64,000 nucleotides of DNA, taken from NCBI RefSeq assembly GCF_042660705.1, contig NZ_JBHSUQ010000002.1; one strand, given 5' to 3'. Under the pieces are notes generated by a model that was not told where the DNA came from, made no database searches, and was given only the letters and a program-made list of their open reading frames with translations. Source of the DNA: Undibacterium_A arcticum. Lineage in GTDB: Bacteria; Pseudomonadota; Gammaproteobacteria; Burkholderiales; Burkholderiaceae_D. Below are positions 17,900 to 29,500 of the stretch, piece after piece. Each line of letters starts with the position of its first letter. Position 1 is the first letter of the stretch. The translations under genes and the position numbers were made by a program.

Positions 17900-17935
17900 A
17901 TGCCATTTGGTTGGTTTGTATAAGTCAAATGGTAT
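17900..17935. promoter_or_regulatory. operator of the Xre-RES operon
   Basis: ATGCCATTTG (17900-17909) and CAAATGGTAT (17926-17935) form an inverted repeat with nine of ten positions paired and a 16-base spacer, starting seven bases upstream of the antitoxin start. Antitoxins of this class repress their own promoter. From here to 18222 I see nothing else that can be named. Confidence 0.6.
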
Positions 17936-18222
17936 GTCATAAGGGTCGGTTGTTCAAGGACATTTTTACATGACAAAATAACCATTCTTTAGCAACCGCC
18001 GGCATGTTGAACTGGTTTCGGGTGTCTGCGCCGCGCATGAATCGGATGGGTCGTGTGGGATTCTCCTCCCGCCCCTTAGCTGACTTCCGATAGAGTTATT
18101 TCAGCAGCCTGTTAGGCCACGATTGGCATCCTGTAAGGAATCACATTAGACTGGGTTATGGATGCCCGCAATGACAGGACTCGTCCTCCGCTCTCACAGT
18201 ATCAAAAGAAACGGAATTTTTC

Positions 18223-18675
18223 TTGGCGAAGCTGATGATTCTGGGCCAGCGCTACGCCATCCAGGCAAATATTGAGACACTGACCCCCGAAACATTCACG
18301 CACGTCGCCAACACAAAGATGAAGCTGCTAAAGCCTGCGCTGACCATTCTCAAAAATCGTGATATGGCGGCCATGAAGAAGTTTGAGGATTTGCTGCCAC
18401 TCGATGAGCAACTCGAAGCGATGATGTCGCACCAGGCGCCGCAAATCTCCATCAGTACCTTGGCCGCGCTACGAACCACCATGGCCGCCAATCCTTCCTC
18501 ACCGGCCTCGCCGGAAAAACAGGCGGTCGCGGTAACGATGCCATCGGCACCCAAGATCATTCCGGCCGCGCAGCGAATCGCGAACCACCCGGATCCGATG
18601 GCCGCCTTGTCCGCAGAAGGATGGCTGGCGGACGATGCCTTTGAGTTTTCTCCCGCCTACCGCGCCAGCGCGTAG
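18223..18675 (+). pseudogene. C-terminal remnant of a TnsC/TniB-type transposition ATPase
   Basis: 150 residues that correspond to the tail of a Tn7-type AAA+ regulator: ETLTPETFTHVANTKMKLLK followed by an acidic FEDLLPLDEQ and a Pro-rich end. The AAA+ core with Walker motifs is missing. The frame opens after a TGA near 18170 with no good start (TTG at 18223), and no homologous sequence is visible to the left. It lies 32 bases before the TniQ/TnsD gene, the normal order. The assignment is by pattern and position, without a search. Confidence 0.6.
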
Positions 18676-18707
18676 GCATTGCCAGTCGCTGAAATTGAAG
18701 CGAAATC

Positions 18708-20428
18708 ATGGACGGCGAAGCGACAATTCCTCGCCTGCATTTTTTTCCGTCGCGGTTGCCCGACGAAACCCTGCACAGCCGCGTGTCGCGCCTCCACACC
18801 CTGTCGGGCAATCTGGACGACAGGCATACTTTGCAGGACGCGTTCGGCTCGCATACCCTGGTGGCGACGTCGCACCTGCCAAGCCATCTCAATGCCCTCT
18901 CATCCAGGCTACCCGACGCTTTATGTGCCAGCGCGGAGGACTTTCTAGAACAGTCAACCCTGTTTCCCTATTTCCGACCATTTCTTCAACCCGCCCAAGT
19001 GGAGAACTGCCGCGCAGCCATGTGCAGCAATAACGCCGGGGAAGTAAAGGTTGCCATCGGACTGGTGGCCAGCAGGATAGGCGGCCGCAACGCATTAAGG
19101 TTCTACCGCCAATGTTGTATCGAAGACGCGCTGCGGTATGGTGTCGCGTACTGGCATCGGACACACCAGCTGCCTGGTGCATGGCTGTGCGTCGATCATG
19201 GCGAGCCGTTGGTCGAAGTTCACGCGAGTTGGCTTCGGTCTCATCGGCACAACCTGTTCCTGCCCATGCCAGAGCAGTTCAGCGGCTGTTCATCCGAACA
19301 TTCGATTCGTGCCAGCCATGCAGCCTGCCTTTCCAAATGCGCGGCGCTCAGCGTTGAGTTACTGGGATCGAATCAGACTCCGCTTGATCCAGGCGTCCTG
19401 CGGTCCTTTTACCGCGACTGCGCCACCCAGCAGGGATGGATAGACGCACATGGAAGAATATGCGCGGCTGCCGTTCACAGATCCGCTATGGAATTCTGCG
19501 GCCAGTGGCCGCTCGACCAGGACTTTCGGTTCATTCAAGACGAGCATTGGATCTTCAAATTGCTGCACAAGCATCGCGGCTCGATGCATCCGCTCAAACA
19601 CGTGGCCATGCTGATTTGCTCAGGAGCGACTGGCGTAGTTTGCTTAGTTACTGCCGGACTCGCCGCACGCCGCCCACACCGGTTCCGCCACAGCGGCCGC
19701 GAATTTGTTCTCCCCCCGAGACAATAGCGCCGGTCAATTACCCACAGGCGACTCGGCCCAAGATACTTAAAGGGGAAAAACTGAAAGGGCTACGCTTTGC
19801 TTTGGCGACGACCGATTCGTTGCAGCAGATCGCTCAAGTTCACAGTGTTTCCCTCCCATCCCTATACCGCATTCTGCGCAGAGAACCGGCAGTGGCTGCT
19901 GCACGCAATGATCGCCATCGTGACATGCGCAGGCAGCGATTCATTGACGAACTGCGAGCGATGCCCCCGAGGCGCGCGCAAGACTATATGTGGCTGTATC
20001 GGAATGATCGCGCCTGGTTGGATCAGCAAACAGCCCTACAATTAGAACGCCCAAGCAAGTCCGCACAGTGGCGCGTGGACTGGAACAAGCGTGACATCAA
20101 ACTTACGCAAGCAGTACGGCATTGGGCCATGGTGTTTTACGCCACCATACCGCCCATCAGAGTTTCAAAGACGCTGGTCGCCCGATCCACCGGAATGCAG
20201 ACGACAATAGAAAAGTATGCATCGCGACTCCCCTTGACGGTGGCGGCGATAGCGCAAGCAACGGAGAGCGTTGAAGACTTTCAGTGTCGGCGCCTGGAAC
20301 GGGCCGGGGAAGAACTGATGGCCTTCGGCCAGCCGCTCCTGCCGTGGGAAATTTTGCGAATTGCTGGCGTGAAGCCCCCTTTGCTACCAGCCGTAGTACG
20401 AACGTTAGCCAAAATCACCGGAAGTTGA
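18708..20428 (+). CDS. TnsD/TniQ-family target-selection protein, split at a C6 run
   Basis: TniQ/TnsD proteins choose the insertion site of Tn7-like transposons. The N-terminus HFFPSRLPDETLHSRVSRLH and the segment YGVAYWHRTHQLPGAWLCVD (zinc-binding region) are typical. The first frame ends at 19727 just after a run of six C's (19712-19717). Restoring one C continues into a second frame with KGEKLKGLRFALATTDSLQQ, YMWLYRNDRAWLDQQ and the C-terminal WEILRIAGVKPPLLP. The joined length of about 574 aa is that of TnsD rather than short TniQ. Genes for TnsA and TnsB are absent, so this is a broken transposon, although this gene may be complete. Confidence 0.75.
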
Positions 20429-20586
20429 ATCCCCTACGAGCCATCTGTTCCGAATTAAATAGAGCTCCTAAAGCTCAGGGACGAAATTCCAATAGGTTTC
20501 CTGTTTCCGCCCTTCCAGTGCTAGTGCACGCATTCTGTCCGGTTTGAGCCTTCAGGCCTTGGAGTCTTATGACCCTTCGTGATGTC

Positions 20587-21621
20587 TTAGGGATAGAGGA
20601 CGTATGCTGGCCGGTCACCTAGATGCCGCCGGTTTTCGTCTAAGGATGACGTATCCAGCGCGTAAGCTCGAAGCAGCCACCTTGCTTGCCCACCAACGCC
20701 CCCTCCTACAAGGCCGCGGCCGTGCAGGCAAAGCCGATTGCTGACAATAAGCACATCACCTGGTTCGATTACAACTTTGTCGACCACCGTGTTGCACGCC
20801 CGTTCAAGATTGTCCGAAGCGGATTTCGCGTCCCCTCCTAGAACGGTGGGTTTTACCGAACTATGGCTATAGCGAACTATTGTTCCAGGCGGCGCGTCCT
20901 TCAGAACAGGCTCATCGACAGCGGTGTGAACGTTGCTTAGGATTTCCCTCATGCCTTCCCAGAAGGTAAATTGCGACTCGATCGTGTACTGATCTTTCTT
21001 CAATTCAGCAATATCGCCAGGCGACAGTTCTCTAAGCACGTCCGCGAGAGCCATTACCGTGGTCGGAACTGCGTCAGGATTGCGCAGACCCACCAAAGTC
21101 ACTAAATCAGGGGAGGGGGCAATTCGCGGATCATTGGCGTCAAACTCGCCGTTGAAAGGAAAGCTTACGCCATCCGTGTGACCGCGCATGCTCCCGATGG
21201 ATTTATCCGCGTATCGACCTTCTCCCGAGATAGCGACAAGGTTTACGAAAAGGGCGCCGTCGTTCTCAGTTCCGTAGGAGACGGTCTCCTTGCCCAGAAA
21301 ACCATGTACTGCCAACGCAGCTGCACGACCAGCGACAACGCTGTCCGCGTCAGGCACGGGCGTGAACCAGTCTGGCGTTTCAGGGAGGTCGGCCGACACG
21401 AACACCTGCCTAAGGTGAAAGTATGGAGAATCCAGCACGACTTGGCGCGCAGCTTCCAAATCAAAGTCCGCCTCGACCAACTTCTGCTCAACCGCTGCCG
21501 CCAGCCGGGTGCTGAGGGGGGAAGGATTGCTAATGTCGATAAGCCGCTGGTCAGGCGGTGTAGCCTGAATCCATGCATTTACGGCGCTCTTTACAGCCGT
21601 AGCCAGGTCCCGCTCCTGCAT
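20587..21621 (-). CDS. Fe(II)/2-oxoglutarate dioxygenase (TauD/clavaminate synthase-like)
   Basis: 344 aa. The facial triad is visible: HxD in MRGHTDGVSFP (His and Asp, about residues 145-147) and the distal His in LCLHGRG, followed by RWLLR with the 2-oxoglutarate-binding Arg. Frame intact. Known relatives oxidise amino acids or taurine; the substrate here is unknown. It is transcribed away from the 21.7-26.1 kb plus-strand genes, from a shared 96-base intergenic region with two TTGATA words. As the only metabolic-type enzyme among defence and transposition genes, it may be an effector or modifying enzyme of the neighbouring module, or simple cargo. Confidence 0.8.
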   Translation of the reverse strand: MQERDLATAVKSAVNAWIQATPPDQRLIDISNPSPLSTRLAAAVEQKLVEADFDLEAARQVVLDSPYFHLRQVFVSADLPETPDWFTPVPDADSVVAGRAAALAVHGFLGKETVSYGTENDGALFVNLVAISGEGRYADKSIGSMRGHTDGVSFPFNGEFDANDPRIAPSPDLVTLVGLRNPDAVPTTVMALADVLRELSPGDIAELKKDQYTIESQFTFWEGMREILSNVHTAVDEPVLKDAPPGTIVRYSHSSVKPTVLGGDAKSASDNLERACNTVVDKVVIEPGDVLIVSNRLCLHGRGLVGGGVGGQARWLLRAYALDTSSLDENRRHLGDRPAYVLYP

Positions 21622-21717
21622 AACAATTCCCTAAAATTTGTTGATACATTATTGATATAAGCCTACACTGTTGTCAAGGGGGTGAGCGCGCACCGCCATT
21701 TGCTATGGGAGGCACCT

Positions 21718-21975
21718 ATGAATTCCACACTTAATTGTGCAGACATTACACGAGGACAAGTACTTTTGTCTCGACTGCCAGATTGCTATTTTGCCATTCT
21801 TAGAACATTCGATCTTCAACAGATAGATGGGAATGAGGTGGCTTGCACATTCGAAGTTCCGGGCAATGGAAGATGGACGGCGACGGCTGCCTCTTCCATC
21901 GAAGCGATTCGCTCGGCTCTTATCGAGCTTGCTTCGTTAATAGACACGCCGTTCTTTCGGAATCTGAACATCTGA
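21718..21975 (+). CDS. hypothetical protein, 85 aa
   Basis: The ATG at 21718 follows GGGAGG, so it is preferred to the upstream start at 21682. The protein begins MNSTLNCADITRGQVLLSRL and ends PFFRNLNI; it is soluble, mixed alpha/beta, with no recognised domain. It is the first gene after the divergent promoter and probably overlaps the start of the next gene, so it belongs to the same transcription unit as the peptidase-helicase-nuclease gene. Confidence 0.6.
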   Translation: MNSTLNCADITRGQVLLSRLPDCYFAILRTFDLQQIDGNEVACTFEVPGNGRWTATAASSIEAIRSALIELASLIDTPFFRNLNI

Positions 21976-22754
21976 TCAGTGCCAATGTTTCTTCAACCGG
22001 AGAAATTCAATCGTCTTCCGATACAAAGTCTGCGCGACTTCGCTCAAAGACCCGACAGCTTACGGTTGGCGTATCTATGCCTACGAGTCTAAAGGAGCGT
22101 CTTACTGTACTCGCAGACTCTCAGGGGGGAAGCTTTGCTGAGGTCGCTCGAAGGTTTGCATTGTTTGGTTTCGAGGACTTCGTGGACAGGTCTCTTTTTG
22201 TTAGCTCAAAATCGCTCTTCGACCTGCTAGATCGAGAACTCAATAATTGGCAGCACTCAGACTCTGAACAAGTGATGCTGAGGCTAGATCCTGGTCATGC
22301 AGTGCGTATGAGGACTGCTGCTATGGAACATGGGAAATCTGCATCCGAGTTGGGTGCTCTTTGCATGGCTCATGGACTCGCAATGCAGGAACAGTTGGTA
22401 TTACTTGAGGCGAAGGTAACCAACTGCAAGGGGCCGGCCATACGCTCGCTCTTGACTCAAGTGGGATTGGGTTCCTATGCGGCCTCTCTTCTCTCTGGAG
22501 TTCTTGCTGGCCACATCAGAGCACCTAAGTCAATTCTTAAAAGGCTTGCGAACGTCTTTGAGGCACCAGAGACGCTATTGACGACGCTTTTCAGGCGCTC
22601 CTTTGAAAGCCGAGTAGTTCCCTCATTTAAGGCGGAGCACGGAAAACCTGAGGTCTCCCACGCTGCAACATCGTGGGACGTGGCGGTGAAGTCGTTAAAT
22701 CTCCCCTCGGATCAAACCAAAGAGCTTCTTGACATAGGGGCTAAACGCATATGA
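21873..22754 (+). CDS. probable DNA-binding partner of the ImmA/IrrE fusion
   Basis: The start is not settled: the frame is open from about 21843, the first in-frame ATG is at 21873, and the most domain-like start is MPTSLKERLTVLADSQGG at 22078. That segment reads as a ribbon-helix-helix. The C-terminal half (AASLLSGVLAGHIRAPKSIL, then ETLLTTLF) resembles the helix-turn-helix tail of regulators encoded next to ImmA/IrrE peptidases. Its stop overlaps the next ATG as ATGA. By analogy with ImmR/ImmA it may be a repressor cut by the peptidase; that is inference. Confidence 0.6.
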   Translation: MDGDGCLFHRSDSLGSYRACFVNRHAVLSESEHLISANVSSTGEIQSSSDTKSARLRSKTRQLTVGVSMPTSLKERLTVLADSQGGSFAEVARRFALFGFEDFVDRSLFVSSKSLFDLLDRELNNWQHSDSEQVMLRLDPGHAVRMRTAAMEHGKSASELGALCMAHGLAMQEQLVLLEAKVTNCKGPAIRSLLTQVGLGSYAASLLSGVLAGHIRAPKSILKRLANVFEAPETLLTTLFRRSFESRVVPSFKAEHGKPEVSHAATSWDVAVKSLNLPSDQTKELLDIGAKRI

Positions 22755-25700
22755 ATCTCTTCCAACGCGCTCGAGACGAAGCTCATGCGATCAGAGAAAA
22801 GCTGGCGCCGGGACGAGCTCATACACCGGTATCAGCAAGTGAGCTCATCCATCAAGTCGAGGGGATCCTGAATATCGCAATCGAGCAAGTTGCCCCGACC
22901 TACGCAGATTTAGGAGGGGGAAGCGCGGTCCTTCAGCGGGAACAACAATTTATCTACGTCAGTACGAGCGTAGACAATTGGAGTGACGAATTCTGCGGAT
23001 TAGTCGCACATGAACTTGGGCACTTCTTTCTCGATAGCTCACACGCTCCTGTCACTGTAGCTCACCTGAGTACGCTCTTCGGTGGCGACGGATCGCCCGG
23101 AGTAATGAAGGTTGAGGCGTACGGTGCTCGGGAACGTCAAGAGCTTCAAGCCAACGTTTTTGCGCGTGAACTGCTTTTACCTCGAGATGTAGCGCGGAAC
23201 CTCGCAGTTGCAGGTAAGGGCTCGACCGAGATTGCAAAGCTGCTTGGCGTCCCACGCGAATTTGTTCGTCAGCAGATGCTTGACGCGTTACTCTTACCGG
23301 AGGCGACAGCTACATCAATCTCGTTAAGTCCACCAAGCCCAGACCAGCTCGCCGCAGCGATGGCTGAAGAGCGCGCCGCAAACGTCGTGGCGGGACCCGG
23401 AACAGGTAAGACGACGACTCTGATTCACCGGGTCAAATACCTTGTGGAAGTGAAGAAAGTACATCCCAGCCAAATTATTGTTCTGACGTTTACAAACAAG
23501 GCCGCATTTGAACTGGTCGAGCGACTCAGGAGTGCCGGCATTAATGATGCTGCTGAGATCTGGGCTGGCACATTTCATGCGTTTGGTCTTGAGTTTCTAC
23601 GTAAATATCACCAGCGTTTGGACTAGATGCAGACTTGAACGTGGCGGACCATCTTTCGTCTATGACCATGTTGGTAGCAGGGCTCCCCCGCGTGGACCTA
23701 ATCCATTTTTCGCGTGTGGAAGATCCCTATGAATGGCTATCCCCAGTCATTGAGAGCATCACGCGTCTCAAAGAGGAACTCGTTACGTCCGCTGATTATC
23801 GACACTTCGTTGAGAGCCATCCTATTCAGGACCTGGAACTGCAGCGAAAAAGGCTGGACGTTGCAACGATCTACGAGCTGTATGAGACCTTGCTTGTAGA
23901 GCGCAGGACTGTCGATTTCGTCGACTTGATCGCTAAACCTGCAGTCGCGCTCAAGGCCGACCGAACGCCGTTCGCGGAGGTTGCTGACCAGTTCCAATAC
24001 GTCATGGTCGACGAGTACCAAGACGTTACACAAGCAATGGTCGAGATGCTACGTCAAATCTCCCACAAGAAATCCATTTGGGTAGTTGGTGATGTACGTC
24101 AGGCCATTCATCACTGGCGTGGTGCATCGCTTAAGAGCCTTTTGAAGTTTGACACCGTGTTCAAAGCACATGCCGGTGGGACTAAAATTCAGCGCTACCC
24201 GCTTAGCAATAACCGAAGAAGTGCTCAAGAGATCGTCGACCTCACACAGCATGTAGGACGCATTCATATGCTGGAGTCGGAATTGCCTCTGGATGAGGTG
24301 AATGCGACCAAAGGACAATGTGGAGAGAAACCATTTGTTGTCACCTGTTCTGAACGGGATGCCATCCTCGGTTCCGTTCTTCAGAACATCTCGGCATTAC
24401 GCCATCGAGGTGTATCGTTCGGCCAACAAGCAGTTCTTTGCCGGGGTACCGCAGACGTACAAAAGGCCTCAGAACTCCTTGCCAGCCAAGGCATTCCCGT
24501 CATCTACATCGGAGATTTGGCGCAGCGTACGGAAATAAAACAGCTGCTCTGCCTGGTGCAATTGCTTGTGGAGCGTAGACCGAAGGCGCTGATTGGTCTA
24601 TCTGGTATAGCCGGATTGAGCATGTCTATGAGTGACATAAAATTGCTTCTCCAGGCTGCCGAAGGAAACGTGGCATATCAACGTGGCAGATGGCTGCATG
24701 CGCCTCCTCCCGGGCTCTCGAAGGCCGCGTATTCCGTTGTCGCTAACCTGCGACAGTTAATTGGTGAGCATCGCCACAGCTCCAACCCATGGGAATTTGT
24801 GTGTGACCTTTTGCTCGAGAAGCGATTTGGCCTTCCTCCCATCTCTGATGTGTCCGTCCAAGCGTGGGTGAAACGAATTGCCCTGTGGCAGTTCGCCTAT
24901 TCCGTTCGTAATGGTAATGGCGAAATGAAGGAGGCACGCCTTTCCCGCTATCTGATGCGCCAACGTCTTCGCCAGCGTATTGGGGATAGCCAAGTGCAAC
25001 GTGAACTTCCTCCAGAGGCAGCAAGCCTTGATGGCGTGCGCCTTATGACAGTACATGGAAGCAAGGGGCTTGAATTTGAAGCGGTGCACGTCGCGTACGT
25101 CACCGCAGACCACTACGGTGGACAGAAGCCTAGCTGGAGCCCGGAGGGTATTCTGGATATTGTGCCCCCAGAGGCACTCGGTAGCAGCTTAGCGGAATAT
25201 GAGAGCGAGTCTGCGGTCGAGCGAAACAACCTGCTGTATGTTGCTGTCTCTCGTGCAAAGCGTCACCTCTACCTATACCAGGACAACAAGTTCGGCAGCC
25301 ACACACTTGTGCCACAACTCACTCACTACCCTCCGAGATTTACTCCTCACGTCTACAATGGAGCGGTGCTGAAGGCGGCAAGGGCTGCGGCAACGCAAAC
25401 ATTCGTTGCGCCGAATACCCTGAGCTTTGAAGATTTCAGTTCGTACGTGCGATGCCCTCTTAGCTACTGGTATTCTCAAGTTTGTGGGCTCAAAAGTGAA
25501 GCGGATATTGATGTCTCGATTCGAGCTCGTCGAGCAGTGCTTGACGCTCTGAAAGCTGTGGCGTCGGGCGTCTCGGGTTCGCCTAACGCATCGCTCGAAG
25601 CTGCTTGGGCTACTCGAATGCTACCTTCTGCAATTGAGGATCCGTCACTTTGGAGGGACGTTCAAAATGCGCTGAGCCGTGGCGTTGCGCTCGTCAGAAC

Positions 25701-26082
25701 CGCCCAGAAGCGCGGTGGCTACTACTACGAGCCGTCGGCGGCCGTTGGTGGCGTCACCGTACAGATGCCTTGGGGCTTTGCAATTAGCAGCGGCCATTCG
25801 CTTGAGTATGCGATGGTGAGGTTTGCGCGCCGAGGGGTTTCAGACCTTTCCACTGTACTTAAGCCCTTTGTGCCAGGGCTCAACGTTCCTGGCCCCAAAA
25901 AGCTGACATTGAACTACGTCCTTTCTGACACTGTAGACGATGTCCCAGGCGCGAAGAAGATTGAAGCAACAAAATCTTATGGGGCAGCAATACGATTCCT
26001 TACAGGGGACAACAGTCCAACCATAGGTCATCATTGTGCTCGGTGCGACTTCTCAACAATTTGTCCTTCGTCGCCGAGTTAA
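22751..26082 (+). CDS. ImmA/IrrE peptidase - UvrD helicase - PD-(D/E)XK nuclease fusion, split by a lost G
   Basis: Three domains in one reading, about 1111 aa. Residues 1-180: a zinc peptidase with AHELGHFF and a downstream ELQANVFARELLLP. Residues 195-840: a superfamily 1A helicase with Walker A AGPGTGKTTTL, FTNKAA, VDEYQDVTQ, GDVRQAIHHWRG, TVHGSKGLEFE and VAVSRAKRHLYLY. C-terminus: a RecB/AddB-type nuclease region (LSFEDFSSYVRCPLSYWY) ending in HHCARCDFSTICPSS, so four cysteines that could hold an iron-sulfur cluster as in AddB and Cas4. The frame breaks at a GG at 23620-23621 where GGG is expected, in the middle of a conserved helicase stretch. I do not know this exact fusion. Confidence 0.8.
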
Positions 26083-26549
26083 TTGGAACTATACCCTGCA
26101 CGCGGAGGCATAAACCTGAAGCGGAGCCGGGAGCAGAGTTTTTGCTTCGCCAGTTCATTAACGCAGTTGGCGCGTTTGGCCAAGGAATTTGACTGCCGTG
26201 TTCCGACGAGCCGGGGCCAGAGAGGCGCAATGACGGGTACGCGGTCAGCGAAGTCGCAGAGCGGCCTGGCGTGAGCATCCATAGTCTGTACGCCTGCTCT
26301 TGTCTGTCTACAAAGTATCGAAAATCCACAATATCGTACTCGTACGGCGCGGATGGTGATGTGCGGCACCGAGGCAAGCGCCGCATGATGATCATGCCCT
26401 CGGTCGGACGCCGAACGACTGCATACGAAGGGGCAAGTTTTTTTCTGTCCACAGGCCACTCGGCCAATGGACACCACATCTGCTAAAGTGTTCAGCTGAT
26501 CGCAGCTCCCAGCCGTGGCCGGAGCAGATATCACACACCGGAGGCTGAG
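26083..26549 (+). other. intergenic region with an IS3-type OrfA remnant
   Basis: This 467-base stretch has no intact gene. At about 26220-26297 a short frame reads NDGYAVSEVAERPGVSIHSL, the DNA-binding helix of IS3-family OrfA proteins, with no start and no OrfB. The rest holds nothing I can identify. The ends of the former element are not visible. Confidence 0.5.
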
Positions 26550-29500
26550 TTGCCGTTGCGCATCGATTTTTCTGACATTCGAGAGCACAGGAGTACCCAG
26601 ATGGGTGGCTTCGAAGAGCTCTGCTGCCAGCTGGCTGCCTTGGAGGACCCGACAGAGGGCTCACGGTTCGTTCGGAAAGGCCCGGGGGCGGATCAGGGCC
26701 TGGAGTGCTACCGCACGTACGCGGATGGGCGCGAAGTTGGCTGGCAAGCCAAGTACTTTATGAACGGGTTCGAATCGACCCAAATCAGCGATCTCGCCGA
26801 ATCCCTGCAGCGCGCGATGGCCGCCCATCCGCAGCTGAAGAAATTCATTGTCTGCCTGCCTATCGACCTCCAAGACAACCGCTCCGGCAAGAAGCTGAGC
26901 CAGGTGCAGCGGTACGAGAACTGGCGCGATAGGAGCATCAAGGCCGCCGCGTCGCAGGGCCGAATCTTGGAAATCGAGCTTTGGAGCGCGTCAAGTATCA
27001 TGGAGCGGCTCGGCCGCGATACCCCTGCCTACTCGGGGCGGGCCCGCTACTGGTTCGACACCGTCCGCTTCAGCTCGGCTTGGTTCCGCGAGAAGTTCGA
27101 GGTCCCGCGCCGCAATCTCGGCGAGCGGTACAGTCCTGAGAGCCATGTAGACTTGCCTATTCAGCAAGCCTTGCAAGCGCTTGCGCGTGATCCGGAACTG
27201 CTGAAAGAGCCGTTCGTCTGGGCCGCAGAAATCACGTACCGCCTCGACGGAGCGGCTCGCAACTTGGTGCGGCACGGCTTGACGTCCGCTGCTGACCGGA
27301 TAAAGCGAGCCTACGAACCGCTGCTTGATGCCCTCACTGGTTCACCGGCTACGTTGGATGCTCATCTCCCCTTAGACACTTGGGTCGCACTGTCGGCGGC
27401 TGGCACGCAGAGCGTCTCGAGTGCGCTGACCGAGCTTCAAGACAAGGTCGCCGACAAGGACCATGTCATTGCTCGCAAGGACCTGTTCGATCTGTATTCC
27501 TCGGTAGACCACGTTCGGCGCGAGCTCGCAAGCATAAGTTGGCGTCTGGCGAACAAGCGGGAACTGGTCATCTCTGGACAGGCCGGCATCGGCAAGTCGC
27601 ATCTAGTTGCCGACTTCGGAGCAAAGCAGCTCGAGCTGGCACGCCCTTTTGTCTTGGTTCTGACCGGAACCCTGACCGAGGCCGACCCTTGGGAACAGAT
27701 TCGCGGGCAGCTGGACCTGGCGCAGGTTAGCACGAACGAGTTCCTCGGAGCTCTGGACGCTGCCGCAGAGGCCGCCGGTTGCCGGTCAGTGCTTGCAATT
27801 GACGCGCTGAACGAGAAGCACGGGGTCGACCTGTGGGAGACACGCCTTCAAGGGTTCGTTGCGCAGATGCAGCGATTCCCGCGCTTGGCATTGGTCTTGA
27901 CGGTGCGCGACACGTACCTGCAATACCTCCCGCTGGAAGGACTCGAGCATGTCGTTCACCGTGGCTTCGCGGGTCATGCCGGGGCGGCTGCCAAGGCATA
28001 CCTAGACCGGCGCGGTATTGCACGGCCCAGCTCGCCAAATCTGGCTCATGAGTTCGAGAACCCCCTGTTCCTGCGGACGTGCTGCTCATACCTTGACGCG
28101 GAAAACCTCAAGCAACTGCCCAAGGGCCTCGAAGGAATCACGGCAATTTTCAACTTCTACCTGTCGGCGGTGGCTAAGAAGGTAGAAAGAGAGCTGCGGC
28201 TTATTCCCCAGCAGAAGATTGCGCGCAAAGCACTCGACGAATTCCTTGACGGTTGCGCTACGTACGGGGACGGCGGCAGTTTGCCACTCGATGCGACGAT
28301 TAAACTATTCGAGCGCTTCCACAATTCAGGGGGCAGAGTGGACAGGAGCCTTCTGTCGGCATTCCTCTCCGAAGGCGTGCTTACGCAGGAAGTCGAGCGC
28401 CGCAAAGGCAGGATTGTCGAAACCATCAGGTTTACGTTCGAGCGGCTGTCGGACCACCTGCGAGCCGGGCGCCTCGTCGCGCAAATTGACCCCGCCGACC
28501 TGCAGGGCTCAATCCGACGGGAGCCCCTGGGCACCTACTTTGGCCCTGAAGCATCTTGGCGCTTTGCTGGGGTCATCGAGGCACTTGCGGTCCAGTTTCC
28601 CGAGCGGTTCGGGTGCGAATTGTTCGATGTGCTGCCCAAGGACGCAATCCACGACCAGTCGCTAGCCGACGCTTTTGTAAGCTCGCTTGCCTGGCGTGCT
28701 CCCAATGCGTTCACGCAGCGGACGGTCGATTGGGTGTTCACGCTTTGCAAGCTCACCGGCCTATCTTCGTATGAGCTGCTGTTGCTAGTTTGCACCGAGC
28801 CGGAGAATCAGTTCAATGCCGAATGGTTGCACCATGACCTCTGGCAGCGTCCCATGCCTCAAAGAGACGCCGTGTGGTCTGTCTTCCTCGCGGAAGACGA
28901 CTTGATCGAGGGAGGTACGGCCGAGTCCCTCATTGAGTGGGCTTGGCAGGTGGACGCCGGAGAGGTGGAACACCAGCGTCTATGGCTCGCTGCGGTCGCG
29001 CTAACTTGGTTTCTGTCCACCAGCAACCGCGCCGTGCGAGACCGTGCCACCAAAGCCTTGGTAAATCTGTTGTCCTCCAACCTCAGTGTTGCCGCTGCCC
29101 TGCTCGACAAGTTCAGTCAAGTCGACGACCCATACATTTCTGAGCGCCTTCTGGCTGCATGTTACGGGGCCGCGATGCAGGGAATAGACCGCGCGGGATG
29201 CACGGCCGTTGCGTCAGCAGTTTGGACCAACTACTTCGCCGGAGACCGCACACCGCCTCTTCATCTGCTGGCACGTGACTATGCGCTCGGCACCCTGCTG
29301 TACGCCCGAGCTGCTGAACAGTTGCCCCCAGAAGTCGACATTGAAGCCGGCAAGGCCAAGTTCAATTCGCCTTGGCCCTTGGAGCCAGTGACCGATGACG
29401 ATCTCAAGGAGTACCGCAAGAAGGGGTACGGCGACTCCATTTTCTCGTCGACCGAAGAGCATGGGGATTTTGGTAACTACACCTTAGGCGCTTGGCTGCA

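Noticed and set aside
23600..23650. Programmed frameshift joining the peptidase and helicase parts
   Set aside because: There is no slippery heptamer, and the same kind of single-base loss occurs in about twenty unrelated genes.
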